From Stenopsyche tienmushanensis (taxonomy: Eukaryota > Arthropoda > Insecta > Trichoptera > Stenopsychidae): a stretch of 64,000 nucleotides of DNA. Under the pieces are notes generated by a model, which worked only from the letters and a program-made list of their open reading frames with translations, did not search any database and was not told where the DNA came from. Made by a program: the position numbers and the translations under genes. This document shows positions 45,684 through 61,576 of this stretch, piece after piece (positions within the stretch are counted from its first letter, which is position 1; every line of letters begins with the position of its first letter). Where the stretch lies: positions 186,001 through 250,000 of the forward strand of contig WACJ01000517.1 of NCBI GenBank assembly GCA_008973525.1, given 5' to 3'.

Positions 45684-45702
45684 CGTGGCCCTTTCCCATT
45701 GG
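45684..45702 (-). promoter_or_regulatory. ER stress response element (ERSE)
   Basis: On the BiP strand it reads CCAAT, nine bases, CCACG, an exact match to the ERSE bound by NF-Y with ATF6 or XBP1. It lies about 65-80 bp upstream of the predicted start site. Confidence 0.85.
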
Positions 45703-45814
45703 ACGGATTCAATTTCGAGTTCAATTTATCGGCGCGCGATTGGTCCACACACTTCGCTGACGTATGCAGTGGTGAAACGCGATTGGTCGACAGGGGCCGA
45801 GTTGGCCGTTCCTT

Positions 45815-45825
45815 ATTGGCCCACG
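45815..45825 (+). promoter_or_regulatory. ERSE-II element (ATTGG-N-CCACG)
   Basis: ATTGGCCCACG matches ERSE-II exactly, in plus orientation, about 200 bp upstream of the predicted BiP start. A near-match, ATTGGTCCACA, lies at 45739-45749, and another ATTGG at 45782. Together these make a compact CCAAT-rich stress promoter. Confidence 0.75.
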
Positions 45826-45829
45826 TCTG

Positions 45830-48105
45830 GCTTCAGATATTTCTCGTATCTTCCACCGGGTATCTGCCTGGAGACAATATGAATTTTTATATCATCACGC
45901 CTACCCCAATTAAAATCGAATTAAATCCAAAAAAATCACTTTTAACGTCACGTCTGATTATTAATAGCAATCAAAATACAAATTTATCCGACGTGATGAT
46001 TTTTCACACAATCATAACAAAATGCATTTTTTCATCTAAATTTGTAGTTTGCAAATTTGAAACAAAAAATGGCGGCAGAACCGCCATGAAATATAGAATC
46101 CAAATCTTATAGAATCATTCATCTCGATCCAATCACTATTTTTATTACATAATTGTTGAGAAAATAGCATTAAATTATAGGATATAACAGCGATTTTTAT
46201 ATGGTATTCATATGAAATATGTATTAAATTCACAGCCACATGGGAATATTAATTTAATTGCCGTATAATTTTTATTGGATATAAATCTTACTTATACGGC
46301 TTAATAATTAAATTCATTGTATATTGAATATGCGTGATGTTTATGTTAAAAAATTACTTCATTTACGGTATTAATATCGTTTAGAATGACTTTTAAGCAG
46401 ATTTTATTACATATTAATCAATATTTTGATTTGAACCATGTGTTGATTTAATCTCATTGATAAATTGTGATGAAATTCTTGATCCAAAATCCAATGTGAA
46501 GATCTTATTTAAAATCTGCGATTTGTATAATGTGGGTGTTTAAGGTCAAATAATTAATATATGTTATCAACGAAAAAAACCGCCTACTATATGCAAATAT
46601 ATGAAATATACCAGTTTGTGATTCATCAGGAGTCTATTTTTATTGAACGAATCTTAGTTATAAAATACTAGCAATGATTGAGTTCGTTCATCTTCCTGGT
46701 TGTGAAATTTTCCAGTCTTTGCATTTCGTAACGAGAACAGGAACTATTTGTTTTTGTCCCAATTCAACCGATGCAGACGACAAAAAGTGGATTCCATATT
46801 AATAAAATGACCGTGCAACATAACGGTACATTGACAAAGTTACGCCACAATAATTGGGTTACCGTCCTTGTAAACAATTCACCTGAGAAACGATGACCTC
46901 CTTATTAGCATTTCAATGTTATAAACCATTTCACTTCTCGTTATCATGCAGTTAAATGTCCACATCATCAATGTGAACGAATCCAATCAATTCGTCATTA
47001 TCTGATTCATCAGATTTGAGAGAAAGTATAACATGATGAAATATGAACCGCATCGGCATCACAAATTACAACAGAAAAACTCATTTAACATCGAGACAAT
47101 TTATAGAATTTGTAATCCCAATAAAAATATCATAAATAAAAGATTAAAACATCAAAAGGAATAAAAGCAAAATTGATCTTATATACATTTTATATATGCA
47201 ACAATTGGATTGAATTAAATCATGATCACCACAATATTATAATAAAGGATAAAAATAAAACATGTTTTATAAAAACGCAATTTTAGCACCATCGTATATT
47301 TGCATATTTATGTGTACATAGTATAAAAAGTCTTTATTTATCACAATTCCCCGAGCAAGATACAAATATATTCTGCCAAAGTGATATATGATGATCTGTT
47401 AATCGACTATTATTGTTGATGTTGAGAGAAATTGATCGGTGAACTTAAAACAATATCAGTTATAAAAAAATTGCAACAAGGAATAATATGTCAATTAACA
47501 ACATATATAATACTGTGGAATGATCTAATTTTATATAAATCTTCACGGCGATTTATAAGCTGCATGCTAAATTTGGTAGATCGAGAGAAATTACATTTAT
47601 GTAGATTTGCAGTTTTATGCGGAAAAAATCATCCAAGGAAAAATATTCATTGCAAAACTAACCACGGTTAGTGTTTTTTTTTTAAATCAGCAGAATTTCA
47701 AATTTCGAAATACGTCTCTGGTCACATATGTTTGTTTAAAGCTGGTTATATCAAAAACTTTTTATAAAACATTGTTTCGTTGTTTAAAACAATTCAATTG
47801 CATGAATTGTTTTAATCATGCACGATAAAATATAATAGAAATAATAGATATTTTCAGCTTAAAATGGATTAAAAAACAAACCATTTCTATAAATTTCATA
47901 CTTATATAGATATATTGTAGCATTTCATACATAATTAAACAAAGAATACTCAATTATTCGTATGAAAATACAGTCTTCTATTAAAAGTTAATTGTTAAAA
48001 CCTATTTACCCTCACGAGGGCATCATCGAATGTATAGCATTTAAAAATTATTAAAATTTGTGTACCAGAAAAACTTTCTATTTGTTCGTTGAAAAATAAT
48101 TTTCA
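45830..48105. other. Intergenic stretch upstream of BiP, nothing recognised
   Basis: The sequence is very AT-rich with only short chance frames. No gene, RNA or repeat could be supported. Confidence 0.5.
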
Positions 48106-48109
48106 ACAT

Positions 48110-48508
48110 GAGGCATGTCCAGAAAGTAAGTGTACTCATTTTTTTAAATCGAAAAGGTAATGTATTTTTTAAAAATTCACGAACTCACAGATGTACATGA
48201 AACACTATTTTATCGACATAGTCGCCATCGAATCTTTATCAAAAAAGTCTCCCGCTGATATTTTGGCCCATTGTTTGATGGCACTTTGGATCTCATCGTC
48301 GGAAGAAAACCTTTTTCTAGCCAAAAACATGTTTAAAGAGGTGAAAAGATAAAAATCTGAAGGTGCCAGATCATGGCTGTGAATTGGGGTAGTTGATGAC
48401 GTCTTTCTCAATTTCTTGGCTTTGAATGCAGTTTTGCCAAGTCGGTCGTAAACAAAAACCACAGAGCATCAAAGCGTCAGTACTCTTACTTTGTTGAAAT
48501 GCTTCATA
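48110..48508 (-). pseudogene. mariner remnant with transposase C-terminus
   Basis: The left edge TGAGGCATGTCCAGAAAGTAAGTGTACTC and the right edge (reversed TGAAGCATTTCAACAAAGTAAG) are decayed inverted repeats related to the 3.1-kb MITE. The minus-strand frame at 48205-48462 holds the mariner C-terminus, including LAPSDFYLFTSL with the third catalytic Asp position, and then an SDDEIQSAIKQW block. The N-terminal two thirds is deleted. Confidence 0.8.
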
Positions 48509-48509
48509 G

Positions 48510-49877
48510 TTTCATCAATCAAACATATTACTTTTGTGAATCAACAATTTAACCCATGCAAATGTATGTAATCTTATTTATAATTTCCCATCAGTTCCAA
48601 TGCAAACTTTTAATTTAAACTTACATCATAAAAACAAAATGATCCAAGTAGCACGGAGCGTATGTTACAGCACAGTTGAATCATAAAATAAATAATCATA
48701 TCGAGTAATAAATTCTTTATGCACACATAAAAACGCCACAACTTGTGAAATGCTCAAATCATGTTTTACACATTATAATAATAGCTACCACCCACTAAAA
48801 CTCTCATTTAAAAACACATGTCACATAATATATGTATAACAATTTACTAATACAACAACGAAATAGTAACTGAATTATTTCAAGCTCGCAGGTAGTAACA
48901 GCCATATGTACATACTGTTCTCGCATATTACACGGTTACACATGAAAATTCGGAATTTCGATTAGTCTCATGATCGTTCCGTGCCATATCGCATCGTTGC
49001 AATAAAAAACAAATAAAGTTTCAATTCCCGTTTAAGAATTCCGAATTTTTATGCTGAACATGTTCAAATATCGTCTATCATATTAACTGTTGGTAGGATT
49101 GAGCTCATGAAATGCGTCTTAAATTAATACATAAGCTACAGTTTGGAAAAGTAGTTTGTTTGGGTTGGTATCGTAATAAGGAATAAATTTCAATGAATAT
49201 GATCCTCAATAAAATATTAAAAAATCTCCATAATATAAAATACGGCACATGTTCTTAATAAAATAATAATATCAACGGAAGATTTACTATTTTTGTAATA
49301 ATCTAAACTAAATAAAATATATTAAAACGAGGAATATTCACTGAATTCGTTATGTGTTATAGGAAATTGATACTTATATGAACATTAAATCTAAAAATCA
49401 ACAATTGTACATTAAAAAAAGTACATTAAACAACAACAAAAACAATAATTTTAACAAAATTTTTGATCAGTCTATTTACATATATCTGATTGTGTTAAGT
49501 ACAAAATAATAGTAATAATTATGTTACGGGTTCTCAAAGATTTTTTTATTCTTGTTGTACATTTGACCGTTACATCCACCGTATGTGTGGCTGTGGTCGT
49601 AAGAAATGCTTGACCCAGATCACCACAATATTCCGTACCTTTAGAGAGAATGTTTAAAAATCACCCGCACTACCCTAATACAAAATATGTAGGTTTACAA
49701 AAGTAGAAAATTACAAAACTTCTCAAAATTATAAAGATGATCAAGTCTTTTGTTGAAAAAGATAAAATTGCAAACATTTAAACCATATTGATTGCATGTA
49801 TTTCACTAGTTTAATTGAAGATGTGTAAAAAGACGTGGAATGTTCTTTTGAAACGAAGCAATAAAATCATCTATTTT
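48510..49877. other. 3' flank of ALAD
   Basis: This is AT-rich sequence downstream of the ALAD stop. A short minus-strand stretch at about 49529-49640 follows a good acceptor-like tract but could not be tied to a gene; see findings. Otherwise nothing is recognised. Confidence 0.45.
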
Positions 49878-52648
49878 TTATATTCTCATTCGATCTTCAC
49901 GTAGCCACTGTAAAATCACCGGAGCAAAATATGTAATAATGCAATCGGCACCTGAAAAATAGGAACATATTCTATTAATAATTTAAATTTTGGAAATAAA
50001 TCAGTATCAATAAAATATCTATGCTGTCCTATCAGCGATTTTGTACTAATTACAAAGCATTTGTGATCAGCCTAAAGATATTGAGAATGTCTGATTATCT
50101 AACGATAATGTCTATTTATATAGGGCCAGTCTTTCGGTATTCTGCATTTTGCGCCCCAATCCCTTGTTACGGCCCTGCCAATCAATGTCAAATAACTTTT
50201 TGTGGTCACAATTGAATCATATTGATGTGTTATATGTCTATTTCATACAACATTGATTGAAGAAACTTCTGAGTGTCACATTTGGATGACCCTACGTTAT
50301 AACATGGGAACATTTATTTACCTGCTCTTCTCATCGAAAGCAAAACTTCAGTTAAAAGCATTTTAAGATTGCCAGTTTCGCCAGCTTTCTTTAACATACT
50401 GTATTCACCTGACACCTGAAACAATTCAAATCAAAATTGTATTTCGGATAAGCGAATAATTGATAAAAAGAATATAAATCATTGCTATAAAAAAATCAAT
50501 TTTCACCTGGTAGATAAATAAAGGATAGTTTGGATGTCTGTCTTTAATTTGACGTACAATATCTAAATAAGGTAACCCTGGTTTGACCATTAACATGTCA
50601 GCGCCTTCTTCAACATCTCTATCCTGTCATCAATATAAAATATACAATATAATTGTTATATAATAAAGACTTGAAATTTTAATGGATTAGGAGACAAAAT
50701 ATATATTCTAACGGCTGCTCGTGCTGCAAGACCTCCACTTCCCGGTGGTAATTGATAGCATTTTCTATCACCAAAAGTAGGCGCTGCTTTAGCGGCTTCT
50801 CTAAACGGTCCATAGAGCGCCGAAGCAAATTTACAAGAATATGAAAGAACCGTTACCTGAAAAAATATATTCATTCCTATATTAAACAAATTAGTATAAA
50901 TAATAGTATAAATTTGTATCTGATTTGTTCCATACTCTGTTGTGAATGTTGCTGTCGAATAGAATTTTTTTAATAGCGCTAATTCGATTATCATTCATAT
51001 CAGAAGGCGCTACGATATGAGCACCTAAAAAAATAATAAAGGCACGTTACTAAAATAATGAATCAATTGGTTGGCAATGAATTTAGAAGCTATGCAGAAA
51101 AAATACCATAAATATGTATATATTTTAATTTGAACAGATGTCCTGATATTTAAAAGCAAATAAAACCTGCTTTGGCATAAGAGAGGGCCACTTGTGCTAT
51201 TCTTTCGACTGATGCTTTATGGTCAAGGCCACCTTCAGGCGTGAGGATGCCACAATGACCGTGGCTGGTGTAAGGGCAGAGGCACACGTCGCAAGCTATT
51301 AACAAGTCGGGGAATTGAGAACGAAGAACTGGAAGCGCTCGAATCACGGGATTTTCAGCCGAATCTGCTTGAGTGCCATTTTCATCCTACAAAATGTACA
51401 GTCAATAATTTAAATGTATAAAAGCAAAGATGTTAGGTAGTATTAAATACCTAGCGAGTAGTATTTTAATTGGATCAAATATTAGCTTTATATTTCTATG
51501 TACATAAAACCAAATAAAGATACAAATATGTGGTAAAAACCATATGTTAAAAATGAAATTGTGTATTCAATTATATTGTAACAGCTGCTAGTATTGATGT
51601 CTAATCATGAGCATAATTAAAATGTATTAATGATATATTGCAAGTTTGATTGTAAATAATACACGAAATTAAATTTTGCTTCAGTACTGTTTAAAAAATG
51701 ACTGCATAGCAGTTTTGGATAACATATTATAAAGATATTAAATCTGCTCATTAGCACCTGCTTGGTAGCTGGAGTCAAGTAATTGTTAAGGAAATATTGC
51801 CATTAAGTGAATTAAAATTGTAGCATAGGGGACTATTTTGGACTATAAGAATTGTGGCAGATTTACTATTTATCTTAGATTGATAAACTTGGTTGATCAC
51901 TCTGATTGACCAAGCTAACAGCCACAGTATAAAATAAGTGGACAAAAGGCTATTTCAACTCCTAAATGGCCAGTACACTCAAAACAATGCTATTGTGTGT
52001 ATGGTGATAGAGAGTCGGCAGAGGTTTTGCACCATCTGATTATCACCTCCAGTCAAAACTAAGTGGATTTTATGAGAATGGCACAGGCGATTTAATATAA
52101 ATATAGCAGAAGATGATAGATAATGAAGTAAATCATTTTGTATAAGAAAAATTATATTGAATAGCATCGAATAAAAACGACATAACTTATGGGAACATTT
52201 AATAAATACACTATGAAAATCATGTAAGATTGATCGGCAATGATTCCACAGGATAGGCAGCAAAACGTCAATAAAAAAAGGTTAAAATACCTTGGGAAGT
52301 TTTTCCGGAACTCCAAACAGAAGAACTGATTTAAGGCCATCATCTACGAGCGGTTTCAATGCTTTGGATAATTGCGATAAACCATATCTGTATACATCCG
52401 GCATACTGTTTATCGCTTCTTTAGCATCGTCATTATCTCTAAAATAATAAATTGCATACGGTTATTAATATTAACATTGAATTTCAGTTATATTCATTGA
52501 TTTGTACAAAATATAAATCTCACACTATGAATACGGGATACATAAGATTTTCTGCCGATATTTCAATGTTGCATGTTTGGAGTTGACGGAGCGTCGGATG
52601 GAAAATACCACTGTGCAGCATATTTTTTGCTTTGAATTTAAACTCCAT
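49878..52648 (-). CDS. Alad: Porphobilinogen synthase (delta-aminolevulinate dehydratase), 336 aa
   Basis: Eight exons on the minus strand: 52524-52648, 52291-52438, 51167-51386, 50936-51024, 50713-50856, 50507-50623, 50322-50415 and 49878-49951 (TAA). Phases agree throughout and give 336 residues, the usual length. The enzyme joins two 5-aminolevulinate molecules into porphobilinogen in the cytosol, the second step of haem synthesis. The zinc-binding cysteines are present in [15 protein letters not shown]. The two active-site lysines are in SYSCKFAS and MVKPG. The N-terminus has [11 protein letters not shown], as in animal enzymes. The ATG directly follows an acceptor-like CTGCAG, so a 5'UTR intron may exist. 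It is tandem with BiP and divergent from Rad51. The mild variants (SCK for SAK, AADRDV for AVDRDV) do not touch catalytic residues. The gene looks intact. Confidence 0.97.
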
Positions 52649-54492
52649 CTGCAGACATGCGAATACATTTAAAAACGGGATAAATAATGAAAAGGAAAGA
52701 GCACAAAAAATACTACCAATCGAGTAAAAATGCAATATACTAATAAAATCCCATCGTATGAATTTCTTTATATAAGCTATGAGCTTATCAAAAATTTGGT
52801 ATCTTTATTTTTAGTTCAGAATAATTAAATTTAAAGTGTCGGATGATGATCTAAGAAATTATCATGCCTGAAATTAAATAATAGGTCATCGTTTTGAATT
52901 TCACATACAATATTTTGTACATATATAGGAAATTAACACATATAGAAATATTATTATCAGCTTTTACGCCGTTAAGTTATATAAGTGCACTCTTATAATT
53001 GCGTTGTTTCATAGTTTTTAATTTAATTCGTAAAAGGCAAAAAGGATAGAAAAAAATAACTGTGAAATATTTATTTCTACGTAGAAATGTGCCGATTATT
53101 TCACTCAATTGTATTTCTCAGTTAGGAAAAATCATTGAATACAATAGATATGACAATAACAGCAATATTGTTGGGATGAAAAGTTAAAAAAAAGTACAAC
53201 AACATGATGGATCTGGAATAACACTTTAATATGTGTCATTTGCTTGAGAAGCGTAGTGTTTTTAGTGTAAATCGAGTTTCGTTGTAAAATTTTTGATCAA
53301 CGCGTTTAATCAGCATTGAAAAAAGTTATATAACATGGATAATGAACTATGTTAAAGGTTGTGAACTACCCTGAGTATTAACATAGGGAATACATAGATA
53401 AAATTACAAAAGTTTGCTGTGAAGACTCTGATGGAAAGACATGATTATAAGACATAAGAGTATAAGGATAATTTAAATTTAGAAAAAAACACATTTCATT
53501 CATGATTTGGTCGTTAATTGTCATATATCATATAAATATATAATTATGAAACATTGTTACTAATCATATAATGATAAAAATAATCAAATAGATGTCCCAT
53601 ATCAAGCTTAGAATTATGTGTGTCATAGTATTAAATTATATGTTAATTGGCAATAATGAAAAAACATTAAAAATGTTAATATATTCAACTAAATTTGAAT
53701 TTAAAAGAAGATTCTTATTATTTTAAAATAGACTGTTTGAAGAGCTCACGATAGAAAAACTGATTTAAATTTCATTATTAAACGTTAAATAGAAATAAAA
53801 TAATTGCGTAACACTTATAAGGGTAACTTTATCCGACAGTTCTAATTTAATAAATCTAACTATGAACTTGAGGTATGTTAATACTAATTATATTAAAAAC
53901 GATGACATATTTAAAATTGTAATAATGCAAATACATCAAGATTTGCATAAATATGAATAATACATCGACAAAGAGTGTGATAAATTTAAAAAACTTGAAT
54001 TAACAATACATTTTATGATATTTTTGGTTAAGGTTATGTCAGTACCAACACTGTCAACTTATTTTTGTGTGTATGTGTGGATGACACCAAATGAATCGGC
54101 GAAAATTGAAATACTTTTCATCAGTACATAGTACGTGTTTATGAATTTAAAAAAGATCGATTTAAAATTATTATCACAATGGAAAAGAATCAGCGTTTAT
54201 AACGAAATTAAATATTAGAGATTTTGAAAATGATTTTTTTTTTTTTTTTTTGCTCTTAAGCCATAAAACCTTCAAATAATATTTAAATAAATTTAAGAAT
54301 TTAAATTTAAATATCAATTCTAAAATAAGCTTGAATTACGTTTATAATAAATTATAAACATATCATCAAGAAAGAAATCCATTGAAGCATAAAAAAGTTG
54401 ATAGATCGGAAATAAAAATGTTGCCATATAAAAAACAAAGTTTAGACGGGCGCGAATCGCCAGGAAACTTTTGACAGTTCAGATCGCTGAAG
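52649..54492. promoter_or_regulatory. Shared upstream region of ALAD and Rad51
   Basis: About 1.85 kb separates the two divergent start codons. It is AT-rich with a T run at 54237-54251. No motif could be assigned, and at this distance a truly shared core promoter is uncertain. Confidence 0.35.
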
Positions 54493-57150
<2,658 letters not shown>

Positions 57151-57229
57151 ATATATGTCGTTTGATATCAAAATTTAAAGTGACACAATGACCAAGTCTA
57201 AATCTTTTGACATGAAATAAATTTAATCA

Positions 57230-57985
57230 AAACAATGTTCAGTTTGTACACATCTGTGAATTACTTTGTATAATTGAAAGCAAGAAATATTTCTTAAACA
57301 AATTCGTATTTTAGTGCTTCGAGGAATATTTCATAATAAACAGTGCAAAATATGTATTCATGTGGTCGTCAGTATTGGTACTTTGTGGCATGTCTTTTAT
57401 CTGTTGGAAATTTGATTTTTTTGTTTCTATTTATTGAAAAAGTATAAATGCGACGAGCAACTTATTTCTTTTTTTACCTAACTTTAGTCAAAAATGAATC
57501 TTTTAAATATTATTAATTTAAGCAATGGACAAAAAACATTTATTTTTCATTTTTAAGGATCATTTTCTTCTAATGTATTCTCTATCCATAACTTATAATT
57601 TTAAATGTAAATAATAACCATTGTAAATAAAAAGTTTAAAATCATGTAAATTGTTTAATTTGTTTAGGAAATATATGTTAGTAATGCAAAATTAGTCTAC
57701 ACAATTCTCATCTTGTGAAAAACTAAAAAACAACAGCCCTGCTATAGACATTATTAAAGATAATACATACATAAAAGAATAAGGTCTAAATAAGAAAGTG
57801 ACTTGGACGGCTAGGGATTCCAATTTGGATATCCGGATATATTTTACCCTTTTTCAACTATTCCATGTTTGAGGAAATATCCGAATAGATGAAAGATTCA
57901 CTACCTGGGTGAAACCATTGCTTAGGGGTAGTGTTTTTTTTCCTTCACTGAACTCAGGTCGATCAACCACCTTCGAGGCTAGCCT
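57230..57985. other. Intergenic stretch after Rad51
   Basis: The sequence is AT-rich and nothing is recognised until LINE sequence begins near 57.99 kb. Confidence 0.5.
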
Positions 57986-57989
57986 AGAT

Positions 57990-58700
57990 CCATGAAGACC
58001 GGGAAAGTGCCAGGACCGGACAGCATGCCCCGCGAGATCAAGCTGATGATTGCCGAGCACCCGGAACTAGTACTAGGTGCAGTAAATGCCTGTTTGGCGG
58101 AAAGAAAATTCATCAAAAAGTGGAAAAGCAGGCTGGCGCTAGTATCGAAATCGGGGAATGCGATGATGAGGCCGCTGTGCATGCTGGACAGTCGAGCTCG
58201 TCAACGACTACTTCAGAGACCGATATGTCCGTCACAAGACTTATACGATGAAGAAAATGGAGATGGGCGTTCCGCAGGGCACATCAGTGCTGGGGCCCAC
58301 ACTATGGAATGTCCTCTACAACAGAAGGGAGCAGAATTCATTGTCTTCGCGAATGATGTCGCACTACTGGTGATAGCTCGGCATCCATGGGAAATACATC
58401 ACTGATTGTGAGGCTTGGACACCCCAGAGAAACACGCTGAAACAAGCACTCGAGGTAGCCGAGCTCAACGTTGACAACATGGTCCACAGCATGATGGCAA
58501 GCAAGAAGAACTGGGACCTTTGGCACAATTATGTTGAAGAAATTCTGAGCGCCAAAGAGGGCAGTGAGAGAAATAGGCGCAGAGCGGTTCTCCAACACTA
58601 GAATAGGGTCAATTACTTGAGGCCTGTCCTCTTGAAGCAATGTGGAAAACAATACCAGGGGGGACAGAGAAGGACAAGGAAGGGGTTTAGTCAGTAAGAA
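57990..58700 (+). pseudogene. R1/Jockey-type LINE reverse transcriptase fragment, plus strand
   Basis: The translation shows the GKVPGPDSMPREIK block that opens many non-LTR reverse transcriptase domains, followed by ACLAERKFIKKWK and PLCMLDS. After a shift come GVPQG and a degraded catalytic box (FANDVALLV; the usual YADD has become FAND). A charged stretch (58430-58610) follows in another frame. Deletions between the boxes and frameshifts show a dead, 5'-truncated copy. Confidence 0.8.
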
Positions 58701-58709
58701 TCTGACACT

Positions 58710-59600
58710 ACCCTGAGATCAAACCCAGGGTGTCTTATGCAAGATTCTCCTCCTACAAGAAAAAAAATCCTCGCAGCCACAGCCGAAGTGGAACTAATAA
58801 AGATATCAAAGAGAAGACTTCGTCTTTGAAATTCATCTTTCCATCCATTGGTCGTTTTCATTTACGTTCGGCATCCTCCTTCTGCTGCATAACGCACTTT
58901 GTGTATTTGCACCACACATTCCATGCCCTAGCATCTCGAATATTGAGCCTGGCTCTTTCAACTTGCAGTGCCTCGGCCCATATTGGCACACCGCACAACT
59001 GCACTGAATACACTATTTCGTTGTAGACATCAACCTGTTCAGATCCTCCATGAGTGGTGTTCCTAACACGCCATCGCCCGCCGTAACTGTTCGCTCCCTT
59101 CTTCCTCCATCAACATCATTGTATACCAGTGTTCATTTGTGAAGGTAGCTCTCCACCATTCTAACAACGTATGGTGAAGCGTCAATTTCGTTTAAGGTCT
59201 TGGGAATCAAATGCCATCTTATCGAATTGAATGCATTCTTCACATCCAGCGCAATTATGATAACTTGCCCACTGACCTTGACGCTATCTCGCCACACTTG
59301 CTTCATAGTTTCCACAATTTGATTGATGGCATCGATGGTGGAACAGCCCAGACGAAAGCCATACTGCAGGGCAGCTAGGAGTTATTTAATTCCCTTTGGG
59401 AATAAGCACAAGCTTCTGCTTTTTCTAGGGTGCTGGAAAGACTCACGCAGAGGTTTGAATTATCATCAGCGACCTGCCTGATGACTCCCAGAGCTTTGTT
59501 TATCGCCACTCGCTTGATAATCATGGCGAGTTCTCCTGCTGTGAAGGGGGGTATTACATCGGGGTCGAAAGGAGGCTAGGAATGGAACTGCTGCTGAGAA
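58710..59600 (-). pseudogene. R1/Jockey-type LINE fragment, minus strand
   Basis: On the minus strand 59590-59120 reads through an FTAGELAMIIKR-type block, then GFRLGCSTIDAINQIVE, then IIALDVKNAFNSIRW (the first catalytic Asp region) and VVRMVESYL. Downstream is decayed C-terminal sequence with Cys/Arg-rich pieces. Stops interrupt the frames. It lies opposite in orientation to the fragment at 58.0 kb. Confidence 0.8.
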
Positions 59601-59839
59601 AACCGAGAGGGCTCTTCCTTGCAGTATTTCTCTCTCAAAAAACAATATCCAAATTCACTTTCTGCAGTGCTTCACACACCCATCCATTAACAGGCGGCGA
59701 CCTGATGCTAACCAGAAACATCTCGGTTGACAACTATGGACGCTCTCTTGTCCGACTGTCTTCAGGTGATCTTCAGCATGGAGGTCTCAGGCTTATGCTG
59801 GCATACAAGCGTGCTGACATTCCATCTCGATAGCAAAAT

Positions 59840-61576
59840 TTCTTCAAAATACAAAATATTCAATGGAGACATTTTTGAATATTTTGCTTTAAAACTAGCA
59901 GGTATTTTTTTAAAATAATTTGGAGAAAATATGTAGAATAGCTTACCACATAATACTTTAAGACTTAATCTTTTAAGCCTCAGAGTGCCGATATAGAAAA
60001 CAACTTGGACCAAAAAAGTACAACAGAGTAATCTTTTATTAACACTGCATTTTCGCAAAATTGTTGAAAAATGGTTGAGGTTAAAAGGGTTAATGAAAGA
60101 ATTTAAGAGAGGGAATTAAGACTCGCATATGAGTCTCCCATTGCGAAAGAGTTAATTTTAGTCAATGAAAAAACTTGTATTCTTTTATAATCTTTTATTT
60201 TGTAAATAGAATGAAAAGCATATTTTCATCTTATAAAATAAAATAAATAACATCTGTAACTAAAATGATGAATCTTCCTTTTTCATTACCGTCTTTCGAC
60301 TGACCACAACACAATAATTTTGTCAATCTGTCATATTTTCAAAATTAATTCTAATAATTGTACACGTTTAATTGAAACTCTAAGAATCTTTCACTGCTGA
60401 ACATTACTGAGTTATTGATTAACGTTATTTATAACCGCATTATGAAAAATATGTAGAAAAATACCACTTATCGATACATTTTTATAAAATTGTTATTTGA
60501 ATAAATATAAATTCGTTTTAAGTGTATTATGGTCTAATCGATAAACGATAAAAAGAACAATCATTTAATGACAGTTGACACGAATGACTAAGATTGAATG
60601 AGTTCAATGATTAAAAAGCATCACACTTGTTTACAAATTTTTTTTTCTTCACATATATATAATATATATTGCACTGTCAATAAATACCCAAAGACAAAGG
60701 AGTGAAACAAGAAGATTTCAGGTACGAATATGAAAACCTTCTCAAACAATGTTCATATGAAGCAAGGTATATATTTCAAATACACGATTGGATAAAAATG
60801 TATTAATTATAAACAGCTGACGATTAGCACAGCATAAATATCTAACAGTCTTAAAGAGTGCACGACACATGTAGCACTGCGCAGCAATTTATCATCTTAA
60901 AAGAAAATGAAAGCCAAAGGCTATATATGCGCATACGTATAAGTACATCAGCAATATACGTATAGTTACATATACAATTGCATATGAATAATGCAAATGT
61001 CCACGCTTACATATTAAATAATTATTTGAACTTTGATTTTTTTTTTCTCGAAACATTTCATTGTCGTTAATCTTGTAAAAATTAAGTTGAACTTTTTTAA
61101 ATTTTTTTTTTAATAACTTTCTCTCATTTAGTATTTATAATATTAGGTCTATTATATATGAAGAATCACATATTAAATAAATAAATATTTTATGTACAGT
61201 TTTAAGTGTAACATAATCTATGAAACCATAGGCCGAATGAAATTTATATAAATAAAACATGTATAATTTTCAAGGACAACGGATAGAATTATCGATTAAT
61301 TCCATCGGCGAATCGTACGTTCGCTCGTATTCACTATTAAGAGTTTGAATTCGTTCAACTTCAAACTTAAAATTTTATCTCTTTTATATAAAAACGTTTA
61401 TGAACACCACTAAAGCAGTCAATTTATTAATTTCAACATAGCTAGTGTTTATTAAGTGACAATTATTATATAAAATGAAGTAGATTATGGTCATTGTAAA
61501 ACACTTTTTAAAATCTCCTTGAATAATGTAACATATACGATGGCAAAGAATAAAAACAAGCCGTTTTCATTGCATG
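59840..61576. other. AT-rich stretch, possible long 3'UTR of a minus-strand gene
   Basis: No coding frame is convincing. It lies 3' of the candidate terminal exon at 61577-61667 on the minus strand, and TTTATT motifs near 61421 and 61447 could be poly(A) signals for it. Otherwise nothing is recognised. Confidence 0.35.

Noticed and set aside
45598..46112. Overlapping plus-strand frames of 94 and 137 codons
   Set aside because: They overlie the BiP promoter with its ERSE elements; the GC-rich CCAAT boxes explain the lack of stops. No family resemblance or splice signals were seen.
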